64,000 nt of DNA from Diadema setosum. Taxonomy: Eukaryota > Echinodermata > Echinoidea > Diadematoida > Diadematidae. Within the stretch, counting starts at the first letter, position 1. The number at the start of each line of letters is the position of its first letter. Shown here in pieces: positions 26,301-36,619 of this stretch. The notes beneath the pieces are model-generated. The model searched no databases. It was not told the origin of the DNA and was given only the letters and a program-made list of their open reading frames with translations. Made by a program: the position numbers and the translations under genes. The stretch is taken from positions 13,288,371-13,352,370 of the forward strand of contig NC_092704.1 of NCBI RefSeq assembly GCF_964275005.1. The letters are read 5' to 3'.

Positions 26301-27048
26301 GGAGGTACAATCACCATCTGGTGTGTCTGACAGCTACCCTTTTAACTGTGCGTGATATGCGTGGCGCATGGCCTGCCCTGTAGAATCTTTATCCACACCA
26401 TGCCATGTACGTATCAAGCAATGGCAAGTACACACCCTGAGCGAACGCATAAGTCCCTTTAGTAACGTTCCGATTCCTACCCCTTGCGTGCCATGCAGAA
26501 AGAGATGGGTGTATAATAGGGTGCCAGTGGTCGTACGCGCGGAATGCACCAGACTACATGTACCTCTATGGCTCGTGACCCATTCCATTATTGTACAGAA
26601 GAGTGCATACTGAGTACACCATGCATACAGAAATAAACAGTAGACGCGTCCGATTGGTAGACATTCTTATAGGAAGAAAAAAAAAAGAACAAAGCATCTG
26701 TGTGCTCGCTGAGTCATTCGCTGTGAATGTAAGTGGGTTTTTCCAAGGAAATGGTCCATGTTTACCGTTTTTCCGGTCAGATATCAAACATGGACTGAAT
26801 ACCGAGTTTTGTCCGGAAGAAAAACAAACTCGCTGTAATGACAGCATTACAGTTGCTCTCACCCCCACAAGACTCAATAAACAAAGAATTAATAAAATTA
26901 CAAAATAAAATCAGCTAACCAGAGGACCCGCAGGCATTTGCGCGCATGTCAAGGTTGGGTAAACAAGTGCACTGCAATGGCTTCATTATGAGTGTGTAGG
27001 CCCTATGCTGTGTGTTTACAGTGAAATTAAGTTGTCATAAAAATATAC

Positions 27049-27316
27049 CAGGGCCGGCGGAGCGTTTTCAAAAGTGTGTATGTGTGTGTGTGTGGGGAGG
27101 GGGGGGGGGGGCACTTCCGGATTTCATCAGCTAATAACAAAAAAAAAAAAAAAAGGCCTTCAGCGCAATTTCTGGTCCCACTTCCGGGTTTCTTCAGCTG
27201 ACAAGCAAAACAAAAAACAAAAAAGTCTTCAGCGCAAAAAATTAAGCTTACTGCGCTCACACTAAAGTATGTGTGTGTGTGGGGGGGGGGGGGCAAAGTG
27301 GGTTCCGCTGGCCACG
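27049..27316. mobile_element. GT/G-rich MITE with CAGGGCCGGCGG end
   Basis: It starts CAGGGCCGGCGGAGCG and ends TTCCGCTGGCC, a degenerate inverted pair. Inside are two copies of 'CACTTCCGG.TTTC.TCAGCT' and two (GT)n-poly-G tracts. The CACTTCCGGGTTTC phrase also occurs in the hAT-like MITE at 62.3 kb, so the families may share a core. Confidence 0.55.
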
Positions 27317-28619
27317 TATACTACCATTTGAATATGATCAATCATAATTTAGAACCTGCTGTAGTATAGTTATACAGTATATTTACCAACCTCGTGGATG
27401 ATTTAATATTTACTAACGACATACAATGCATTCTAAATTGAATTCTGATTATTCTGCTCATTATTCTGTTATTTCTTCTTTAGGCCCTATATTCAATCAT
27501 TGGAAAATATGAATTTAGGGTCCTAGATGAGAATTACTTCAAAAACGAGTAGGGCCTATGCCTAAATCATGAATTTATGATCACAATGATACCAACAGAA
27601 AATTTCTAACCGGCTGCGGAGTGCATCTGATTTTGATTGTATGATTTATGATTCATCTTAGTTTACATAGATGAAAGGTTTCAAACTCAAGTAACATTTG
27701 TTCCTCTCAAAGTTTGAGAAAGTCATGATGGTACGGATTCATTTTGTTTATGTCAGTGTTTTGCTTTTTCTTTTATCGTTGATTTTTTTAACAAGTTTTG
27801 AATTTGCAGCCACTAATTTAATTCATAGGAGGCAAATACCCGTAGTAGTCTCCAGTTACAACAAAAGTTACTGTTGATGAAGACATATTTATAACACATT
27901 CTAGGGGAATGGGAGGGGGTTACCATTGACATCGTTGACCCCCCCCCCCCCCCCACACACACACACACACACACACACGCTGGAACAGGAGAGGCAAAAT
28001 TAAAAACAAAATTGTCACAATTAAAAGCCAATCATAATACTGTAATAATACAGACATGACCGTCGGTGTGTGGCCAGTGCAGCAGTCGAGTGTTGTGGCT
28101 TCTTTGCTTGAATCAAAAGTGCGCCCTCTGCACTGATTGGAAAAACAGAGCGAGAAAGGTTACACTGACAACAGATGGCGATATTCAAACTTTTTTTCAC
28201 TGACTGCTTGATAGAAATACAATGTTCATGCCCCTGATGTCGGCCTGCAACTGAAGCGTCATCAAAGCCTTCGTTTGACTGGCAGGGGTGAGTGTTCATT
28301 ATGATGTCACAATTCATTTGAATCAACTACAAAAGACTGAAAGTGCATAAGCAATGAGTATATAGAATGCAAATAAATCTCTATACAAGACCGTGTCAAA
28401 GGAAAAATCTGGTAAAGATTTGAATGTACAAAAGAATACTGCTATACGGCCGTGGTATACGATCATCTTATAATTCGCTATATTTCTGTTTATTTAAAAC
28501 ATGTATGTGAAATGTAACTTTCTTATATTTTAGATCTGATTTTGCTGAGGCCTGTATAGCATCTTATTCGTTTGATCTTCGACTCTAATTGGATTTTAAT
28601 GAAGGTAATCTGAACGGGT

Positions 28620-28885
28620 GCTGTTCGTTATTCCGAAGGTTCGTTATTCCGAAGGTTCGTTAATCCGAAACAAACAAATTCCCTATACCTATAAGAGGTT
28701 CGTTAATCCGAAAATGAAAAAGGGTTCGTTAATCCGAACATTTGTGGCGTTATTCCGAAGGTTCGTTATTCCGAAGATTCGTTGATCCGAAAATGAAATT
28801 CGGAACAACGAACTTTCGGAATAACGAATCTTCGGACTAAAGAGCCTTCGGAATAAGGAACCTTCGGAATAACGAGCTGTAACCA
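28620..28885. repeat. foldback array of TTCGTTATTCCGAAGG units
   Basis: The left half carries about eight copies of a 16-base unit (TTCGTTATTCCGAAGG or TTCGTTAATCCGAAAA). The right half carries the inverse (TTCGGAATAACGAA), so the whole can fold on itself. Degenerate relatives lie at 13,715-13,812, 31,580-31,800 and 32,470-32,540. It is non-coding. Confidence 0.85.
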
Positions 28886-29095
28886 TCTGAACATGCAAGC
28901 CTATTTGCAAATTTTATATACATTAATGCTCTCCCTACATAGGCGAGTCCCTCTGTATTATGTTTATGAAGGTGCTGCAGGCAGTAAGTTTTTCACTAGA
29001 TGTATATACAACATGTCGGTGGAAGTGGAATCCAGAGCGAAGATATCCCCCCCCCCCAGAAAAAAAGAAAGAAAGAAAGATTTTAATACTTAATC

Positions 29096-29438
29096 CAGGG
29101 TTCCACACCGTACTTGTATTTTTGGTGGCCCGAAAATCATTGATTTTTAGTTTTTGGTGGCCCGAAAGTGAAATTTGGTGGCCCGAAAAAAAAAATCAAG
29201 AAAAACATAAGGAAAACTAAATCGGTCCTAATATAATACTAAACATAGAAAAATAAATACTAAGTATTACTGAAGTGATACAGGTACCCATGTCTAAAAT
29301 AAAGGCAAACATCCGACTTTTTTTGGTGGCCCGATTGTTCCACCAAAATCTTCATTTCTGAAATTTTGGTGGCCCGACGTGCGTTTTTGGTGGCCCCGGG
29401 CCACCGGGCCACCGGGCCACCGTTAGTGTCGAGCCCTG
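29096..29438. mobile_element. hAT-like MITE with GGTGGCCCG repeats and target duplication
   Basis: The ends are CAGGGTTCCACAC and GTGTCGAGCCCTG, inverted. The flanks carry the direct repeat CTTAATC on both sides, a 7-bp (possibly 8-bp) target duplication. Internally 'TTTGGTGGCCCGA' recurs at least five times, and a GGGCCACC triplet array sits at the right end. It has no transposase and is non-autonomous. Confidence 0.85.
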
Positions 29439-30921
29439 CTTAATCAAAATCATATAAGAACCGGAGTCGGTATCATCAGGATCATTGCGATATGTTTTCT
29501 TCTTTTTTTTTTTAAATCATTGTATACATGTATAAAAGTTGAGATAGGCCTATAAAACGGTATACCGGTTAAGGTGCAGCAGTGGCAAAAATTAACAACC
29601 ATGCACAACATAGGCCCTGTCTCTCATGTTTTTTATTTTGTTTTGTTTTTTGTTTTTGTTTTTGTTTTTTTGTTTTTGTATTGTCTTTGTTTTTATTTTT
29701 GTTTTTGTTTTGTTTTTCTGCTGCATGCCATATAGGCGCTGTCATTACTGCCGGCAATATTTTTAATTGCACAATATAGTCATCGATCCATACAATGAAA
29801 ATGAAGCAGTGACCTAAGTGCGCTTTATACATTATTAATATCGTGAAAAGATGATAATTATACAGAGCTGTTTGGACATTGAACATAACCTGGTGATAAA
29901 TATCACTTTCTTTTTAGCGTTTTTTTTTTTTTCATTTTTTAACGAAAGGAGAATTTTCGTGAAAAAGTGTTATAATCTTACATCAAAATGTACTTAACAT
30001 AATTATTTTTATATTATATCATGTTTCTTACTGCCACCATACCAAAGGGCTGAAAAGTCTGTTAAGATTTTTAGAGTAACTATGTCCAAATTTAGATGCC
30101 TTTGTTGTTGTATATCATCTGATATCTTACTTATAGAAAGTTTGGTAGGGACCCTACATAAACCTGACTTTCTAGAATTTCGCCGTTGGTTGCACTTTGG
30201 GGTATACTGTCTTCTCATGCTTTTATTTCATCGCTCTGAAACTTTCTTCATTGTGTGATTAATCTTAATATCTCATATAACAATCTGAAAAAGTCTGATA
30301 AGACCCATTTAAATCATTTTAAATGCCATTCATTTCAGTAATGGGATTTCAAATATTCTCATGTTTTGCCAATATTGCCGTTGATGATGTTTATACAGTA
30401 TTCTATTGGTGTATTGGTGTTTCTTCCGCACCCCCATAATGGGCCGTATGATAATCAAAATCCATTGCCAATGTCATTGTCATTGTCAGCAGGCTCAATC
30501 ATAGTGGATACAACCGACCGTGGCTTGACCGCTGTCATAATGTGTGTACTGGATCTATACTATCGGCGAGCAGTCACTCCATGCGATTATACTCCTGCAC
30601 TGATATTGTTTATATTTGAGGCAGTTAGTACATGGGTTATAGTAACTATAGATGTCGCAAGTCGCAATTTTCTTGTTTTGTTGGAGTTTTTTTCTTTGAT
30701 TGTTTGTTTCAAGGAGGAACTGTTTCAATTCATTTGCATTTCTTATATTTCCTTTTGTTATTTCATGACAAAATGTCAGCTTTGACGCTAATATTAATTG
30801 TTAATTTGTCCAGTTGAAGGAAAGGGTACGAAGCATAATAGTAAGCACGCAATCACCGCAAGATGGCGCTATTACCGCAGGAACCTCGCCAGAGCCCAAA
30901 TTCTATAGCTCTGAACCTCAC

Positions 30922-31049
30922 CAGAGTACGAGTAGTGTCCTTCCCGAACCACAAAGCAGGTCAGGTCGGCTGGCTGCACACTGAAAAGACATGTCCAGTT
31001 GTCCTTATCATGCACAACTAGTTGAACGTATGTGGTACAGGCCTCACAC
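30922..31049 (-). CDS. candidate Cys-rich ectodomain exon (unsupported by family match)
   Basis: A 128-base open stretch bounded by a good acceptor (CTTAATTCACAG) and donor (GTGAGG). It encodes CEACTTYVQLVV, then HDKDNWTCLFSVQPADLTCF and VVREGHYSYS. It has four cysteines and an N-glycosylation sequon NWT, which looks extracellular. Its phase matches the candidate exon at 31,232-31,321 across a 182-base intron. No family is recognised and no downstream exon was found, so it may be chance. Confidence 0.2.
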
Positions 31050-31231
31050 CTGTGAATTAAGTGGACAATCCCGAGTCTCGTCACTTTTTCAAGATACCAA
31101 AACAAGTCTGGAAGGACTTGAATCCGAATCCCTTAAAAAATCATTTGCCCTTGTAGAGAGGCTGCTATGGACTCAGACTCTTCCTCTTTTATACATGATG
31201 AAATAGGAGCTATGTTATTCTCTCGGTATAC

Positions 31232-31321
31232 AAGTAGATTGGAGCCACAAGGACGCCAGCCACAAGGGCCGCTGAGAGCATCCCACCGACTGCAACCCCT
31301 AAAAATACCAGCAAGGGTGAT
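31232..31321 (-). CDS. candidate transmembrane-segment exon
   Basis: It encodes SPLLVFLGVAVGGMLSAALV followed by AGVLVAPIY, a strongly hydrophobic stretch of about 27 residues, then a possible GTATAC donor. Joined in phase to the 30,922-31,049 exon it would give a membrane anchor followed by a cysteine-bearing ectodomain (type II or signal-anchor). The acceptor is weak (TCATGGAG) and no N-terminal exon was seen. Confidence 0.18.
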
Positions 31322-31579
31322 CTCCATGATCAAAAGTTATATGAGAATGAGTAGATATTATAAATTTGATATAAAAATCATTGTACAAAATAGACAGCGT
31401 GTTAATTATTGCTACCTTGAACTTGGATAATACCGAACAATGCAGTGCAGATTTTAAACACTCGGAAGGAGTGATTTTCCTGGCAAATGAGCCACAGATG
31501 AATTATATACGTGCCCTGGGGGAATGAAAAAAAAAATAATACTATACACGTACGCGCTCGTGAATGGATTTCTTTCTTC

Positions 31580-31800
31580 TCGATACTAGAGGCTTATTCC
31601 GAAAGTTGGTTATTCCAAAGTTTCGTTGACAAATGCAAAAAGATTCTTTACTCCAAAGCTTCGTTTTGTCCGAAAACGAAGCTTTGATTCGGAATTCAGA
31701 AGGTTTCTTTATTAGGCCCACAACGCCCACAATGCGAACCTTAATTTTCGGACTAACAAACCATTGGAAACTCCACAATGTTCGGATTAACGAACAGTAT
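31580..31800. repeat. degenerate TTCGGAATAACGAA foldback copy
   Basis: Left-half units such as 'TTATTCCGAAAGTTGG' face right-half units such as 'TTCGGATTAACGAACAG'. It is a relative of the array at 28.6 kb and is more decayed. Confidence 0.65.
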
Positions 31801-31822
31801 TCTTATTCTTATTCTTCTTGTA

Positions 31823-31825
<3 letters not shown>

Positions 31826-31878
<53 letters not shown>

Positions 31879-32303
31879 GAGTTTGTTTGCAAAAACCGAT
31901 AAGTCCATTTTTGAAGATTTTGAATTACGGTCTCTGTCATAAAGTACAAAATAATACCTTTTAAATGATGTATTGGTCACTATTATATAAAGGTACATTT
32001 TTGAAGTTATGGTCAAAAGAAGCAAAAATTTTCTTATTATTCTCTTTATTTTTCTTGACCTTTAATCGCAAATGGTCAAATGGAGATATTTGCCATTAAA
32101 GGTCAAGAAAAATAAAGAGAATAATAAGAAAATTTTTGCTTCTTTTGACCATAACTTAAAAAATGTACCTTTATATGTAGTGACCAATATACCATTTAAA
32201 AGATATTATTTTGTACTTTATGACAGAGACCGTACTTCAAAATCTTCAAAAATGGACTTATCGGTTTTTGCAAACAAACTCTTCATATATATAATTATAT
32301 ATA
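31826..32303. mobile_element. (TA)n-embedded hairpin element, full copy
   Basis: A (TA)n tract (31,826-31,875) is followed by a 409-bp near-perfect palindrome (31,876-32,284) and then more TATA sequence. The left arm begins GAAGAGTTTGTTTGCAAAAA and the right arm ends TTTTTGCAAACAAACTCTTC. The centre carries GACCTTTAATCGCAAATGG facing CCATTAAAGGTC. A shortened sister lies at 33,735-33,982, again inside (TA)n. It encodes no transposase. Confidence 0.9.
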
Positions 32304-32305
32304 CC

Positions 32306-32438
32306 ACTCTAAATTTCTTAGATTGAAATAGATTGTAGTCAGGGACCAATCTAAACGTTGGATTGAAGTTTTCAATCTAATAGAGTAAGAATTCAAACTT
32401 ATTTGATTAAAACTTTCAATCCACGGAATTTAGAGGGT
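32306..32438. repeat. small palindrome with CTCTAAATTT ends
   Basis: CCACTCTAAATTTCTTAGATTGAAA on the left pairs with the inverse of 'TTTCAATCCACGGAATTTAGAGGG' on the right. It is about 130 bases long and sits next to the previous hairpin. Confidence 0.6.
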
Positions 32439-32840
32439 ATGATTTTTTTTTTTTTTTGTGTGTGTGTGTTCCAGAATAACTGAACCTTCAGAATATAACC
32501 GACCTTACTACTTTCGGACGTACCTCAGAATAACGAACATGATTCGGCTCGCATTATAAAAAAGAACTGCCAACGCATAATAATCAATACATGCAGACTG
32601 GTAATATGTTCATCCGAGCATTGAAATGTATCTATACTTGCAATAGAACATCCATTCCATTGAAGACGTGACTGTTATTGTCTGCCTTCCTAGTGGTGAA
32701 CTTACCTTCTGAAATAAGGTATTAGATGAGAATTGCACGTCAGAAAACGTAGACATAGAACTGACTTCGTGATTCGGACTATTCCTCATTGTATATAGGC
32801 CTATGTAACTGCATGATGGTCTGGCGGCACGAGATCTCAG

Positions 32841-32851
32841 TATTTATTTGT

Positions 32852-32894
<43 letters not shown>

Positions 32895-32897
32895 TTT
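32841..32897. repeat. (TTTA)n microsatellite
   Basis: About 13 tetranucleotide units followed by an (ATTC)n stretch. Confidence 0.95.
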
Positions 32898-33714
32898 GTT
32901 CATTCATTCATTCATTCATTATTTTATTTACTTGTTTAGGGTCCTATCTATTCATTTTTGTCGATATGATGTCCATACAGTGTGGTGCAATGTAATCTTG
33001 CAATATGAATCAATGTTAAATTTAACTTACTTTTTAATATAGAGCAAAGTTATGATGCATGCTCCTTCATGCAACACAATTACATAACACTGTAAAGTCC
33101 GGTGTTAAAACTCCAACAATGCAAAACTATACTGGTATAAGCCCTCTTGCATTTATTCCAACTGCATCTGTGCTATATTATGGGCTTATTGCGCATCCAT
33201 CTCTCATGCATATAGCCACATTCACACGTACAAAACAGCGGTATATAACGATAGCGATCCACTCTCGAGATTATGATTTTGTACCCCACTAATTCGCGTT
33301 CGTGGTCTGAATCCTACTAAAAGCGCAGGTCTTATCGTGCAGTCTTTTTATGCGTCCTCCCCGCGCATGCACTGTACTGTTGTCGAGAATCCTAACACAA
33401 TATACCTGCAAGGTCCATGAGAATAAAATGTGACCGTGCATCCCAAAACCGACAAAAAGTCGCACGCCCTAATTTTACATGGGAACTCAAAATATGTGAA
33501 ACGGGTCAACCTTTATCATATTATGGAAAAATAGCAATCCTTCTACATAATTCTAAAGTTTGGGATCACAGAACGAATGGGAAATTGTGTTGTTAGCCCT
33601 TATTTTCTAGAACATTTCTGTACGCGCCCCTCTTTATTTTTGGTTAAAATAAAAGAAATGAAAAGAAAAAATGGCGCGGGGGAGGGATGCATGCGCCCCC
33701 TTTAATTTTGCAGA

Positions 33715-33979
33715 TTATATATATATATATATATGAAGAGTTTGTTTGCAAAAACCGATAAGTCCATTTTTGAAGATTTTGAATTACGGTCTCTGTCATT
33801 AAGTACAAAATAATACCTTTTAAATGATATATTGGTCACTACATATCAAGGTACATTTTTGAAGTTATGGTCAAAAAGAAGCAGAAATTTTCTTATTATT
33901 TTCTTTATTTTTCTTGACCTTTAATCGCAAATATCTCCATTTGGCAAATATGTACTTATCGGTTTTTGCAAACAAACTC

Positions 33980-34030
<51 letters not shown>
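33715..34030. mobile_element. (TA)n-embedded hairpin element, deleted copy
   Basis: The left arm is intact from GAAGAGTTTGTTTGC (33,735) to the centre. Most of the right arm is missing: TTGGCAAATATG joins directly to TACTTATCGGTTTTTGC. It ends CAAACTCTTC at 33,982 inside (TA)n on both sides. Confidence 0.88.
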
Positions 34031-34041
<11 letters not shown>

Positions 34042-34225
34042 AGTAAAGAGGTTTTTCCTTTTCTTTTACTTTGCTGCTTGACCCTTCGCCCATATTATAA
34101 CATATCCAATCATTTTCTTAGAAGTGCTGACCATCAACACTTTCGCGCTTCATCACCTGCACATGCACTCACAGGCACCACTCCTGTTTACCAAGTAATT
34201 GTATAAAACTGGATTTACACGCACT

Positions 34226-34617
34226 TTAAAGGGACTGTACAGTACTGGTTGAGGTAGGGATTCATGTTTTGAACATACGATAAGTGAGATAATAAAAAGC
34301 CTCTTATGAAATATGAAAGAGCATGTAATTTTAAGAAGGATTCAACGTTTATTTGATGAAAATTGGTTTTCAAATGGCTGAGATATCCAAAAAAGTGCTA
34401 ATAATAAAAGGCGACATGCCCCAACTTTATTAGTATCTCTTTGTTTCACCTTGTTTTTGGATATCTCAGCCATTTCAAAACCGATTTTCATCGAATAAAC
34501 TTTTGATACCCCTTAAAACCGCATGCTCTTTGACATCTCATAGAGTGGTTTCTGAATATCTCACAAAACGTTAAAAGCTAAATCTTCACCTCGACCAGAA
34601 CTGTACACACCCTTTAA
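34226..34617 (-). mobile_element. palindromic MITE family 1, copy 4 (complete, inverted)
   Basis: It is 392 bases, the same length as copy 3, and reads as its close reverse complement with only scattered differences. Ends are TTAAAGGGACTGTACAGT and GTACACACCCTTTAA. Confidence 0.9.
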
Positions 34618-34950
34618 CATGGCCCATCTGTATTAGTGTTCAAGTACTACAATAAAAAATGGTAATTTAACTCTGGCTGTCCGTCTGTTCAAGCACGGCT
34701 TATAACGGCGGCCCTCTGCATTATATGTATATATTATATATTGTACTGTGAATTAAGTCATTATTGGCCATATAAACATTTTGTATGTTATTTAACGTTT
34801 CATTTGTCTTTACATACAAAATATGACTTACTATGTAATATGTCAATAATTTTCAGAATTGTATTTGTGTAATTGAACCTGCCTTTGTTATTTTTGTTAT
34901 TCTGAAAGAAAATATGAAATGCAGAAAATAAAATCTTTTCAAACAAAGAA

Positions 34951-34952
<2 letters not shown>

Positions 34953-34981
<29 letters not shown>
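34953..34981. repeat. (GA)n microsatellite
   Basis: A GA dinucleotide run with one interruption. Confidence 0.9.
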
Positions 34982-35126
34982 TACTAGAGAGCAAAATAAC
35001 ACAATGTACCAACATTTGAGTTTCACAAAATGACGCCTTTTCTTAGCCCATGCAGGAGGACACTTCTGTCAGATATTTTTGATTGCACAACATAAGACAG
35101 TGAAAATATATCAGATTGATTTAGTA

Positions 35127-35218
35127 CCATACCATACCATACCATACCATACCATACCATACCATATACCATACCATACCGTACCATATACCATACCATA
35201 CCATACCATACCATACCA
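35127..35218. repeat. (ACCAT)n pentanucleotide array
   Basis: About 17 units of ACCAT with occasional ATACCAT and one ACCGT variant. It is open in the reverse frame (MVWYG repeats), which is an artefact. Confidence 0.95.
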
Positions 35219-35220
35219 GT

Positions 35221-36239
35221 ACGTGTAAATGAATTTGCTGCAGACCATTAGGCCTACTGGCGTGAAATTCCTCATTAATACCACTCTAGATTTCTACAAT
35301 TATCTTGAGTTGTCATACTCTATCTGCAATCAGGACCTGTTGCATTGCATTAAATAATCTAGGCTGTTAAATCTCTGAATACTCAATTCTGATTGGCTGA
35401 ATACGTGACCTATATGTTTTATTTTCTGACTTGCGTTTGATATGAATCTTTTTACGTAACAGGGCCAAATTTAGACTTATGGTTTGATATTCCGATGGAA
35501 TAAACCAGCAGTCAAGTGGATTTTGATCCTCGTTGATATCGGTGTTGGGTTCCCACATCAAAATGCCCCTTACGAACAGCTTTTTAATATTATTCACACG
35601 TTGTTTAGTATACTTTCTGTTAAAAATCTCTTGAATTATTATTATTATTATTTTTTTTTTTGAAAGCTTGATGCATTCCTTTCTGATCTATGTATAAGTC
35701 CTCACATCTTGCCACTGGGTAAATGTGATTAAAACCACCTCATTCAGTATTGATTACTTGGCATATCTGGACCCTACGCACATAACGCTATTGGTCTTCT
35801 GTGTTTATTTGACCTATAGTCCTAAATCAACAAAACGCATGTGCTTTTGCTGTATAATAAAAACAGTGGCAAAGGTTACACCTGCCGTTAGTTATGTGGT
35901 ACGAGGTTAGACTGCGGCCTCCCTCATTTCACAGTTGTTGTCTTTTAATTCAGACCATATTAATATATTGTTGACAATATTAGCAATCAATATCATCATA
36001 TTTTTCATAATATTATCTCTTACGGCTATTGGCATGTTTATCCATAGTTTAAACAATATGATTTACTCTTTTCTCTCCTTTTTCATCAATGTATTATCAC
36101 ACTAAAGAGCAAAAGTCAACAATAACAACAAGGCTTGCTGGTTCTAAGACTGGGTCTAACCCTACACCCCCACAGAAACAGAAAATAAATGGGTCACAAT
36201 TAATGCATTATTCATTACTTCAGTGGCGAGTGTGAAAAA
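35221..36239. other. gene-free stretch upstream of INSIG
   Basis: AT-rich, mostly single-copy sequence with an (ATT)n-poly-T tract near 35,636-35,660. No exon recognised. It may contain distal INSIG control sequence. Confidence 0.5.
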
Positions 36240-36330
36240 GAAAACGGATCGGCTGGTCAGGCAACAGCTCTGATTGGTTGCTGATCGACACACGCTCGTA
36301 TAAATTTGCATGATAAATAGCACATCGCGC
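36240..36330 (+). promoter_or_regulatory. probable INSIG core promoter
   Basis: In a CpG-richer patch, an inverted CCAAT box (ATTGG, 36,273-36,277) is followed by TATAAAT (36,299-36,305), which overlaps an octamer ATTTGCAT (36,304-36,311). A TATA at this position predicts a start site near 36,330. I saw no clear sterol regulatory element, although INSIG1 in vertebrates is an SREBP target. Placed from motifs and position only. Confidence 0.55.
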
Positions 36331-36619
36331 GATCGCGCCACATCAACATATCAGCTGATACGGCTGTCGCTGAAAACCTCGGACCGGTCGTGACCTCCGC
36401 ACTGGTTCCAACGCAACCACCACTGCAGTCTCCAGCCAGCGCCAGCCGCCGAGGCATCACTTTAGCGTATGAATGACTACACTACGTAGCTGATGGTGTG
36501 TTTTCTTTAGCGAACAACGAGGCGAGCTACTACTACGACAAGAGGCAATCTTCTTGCGCTTTGTGAGGTGATTTTGTGGACTGCTTCTTTGCCACTCTTT
36601 CGCCTGGATGTATATCAAG
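36330..36619 (+). other. probable INSIG leader exon (5'UTR)
   Basis: It runs from the predicted start site to a strong donor (ATCAAG|GTGAGA). It holds several short upstream frames starting at 36,469, 36,474, 36,492 and 36,608. The last (ATG TAT ATC AAG) is open to the donor in phase 0. It would join the next exon by an acceptor at 39,034 (CTTTCAG) or 39,134 (TTCCCTGCAG). Confidence 0.5.

Larger units (their letters stand above)
26301..30870. other. gene-free stretch with several repeats
   Basis: Besides the repeats listed separately, I see only short unsupported reading frames, AT-rich sequence, a (TTTTG)n-like tract at 29,633-29,718 and a C-run plus (CA)n at 27,940-27,979. No coding exon is recognised. 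Confidence 0.5.

Noticed and set aside
28620..28885. CRISPR-like spacing of TTCGTTATTCCGAAGG units
   Set aside because: The units are contiguous or irregularly spaced, inverted in the second half, and the genome is animal. It is a foldback repeat, not CRISPR.
30366..30785. 139-codon hydrophobic plus-strand frame
   Set aside because: It starts at a TTG rather than an ATG, is AT-driven hydrophobic, and shows no conserved motif.
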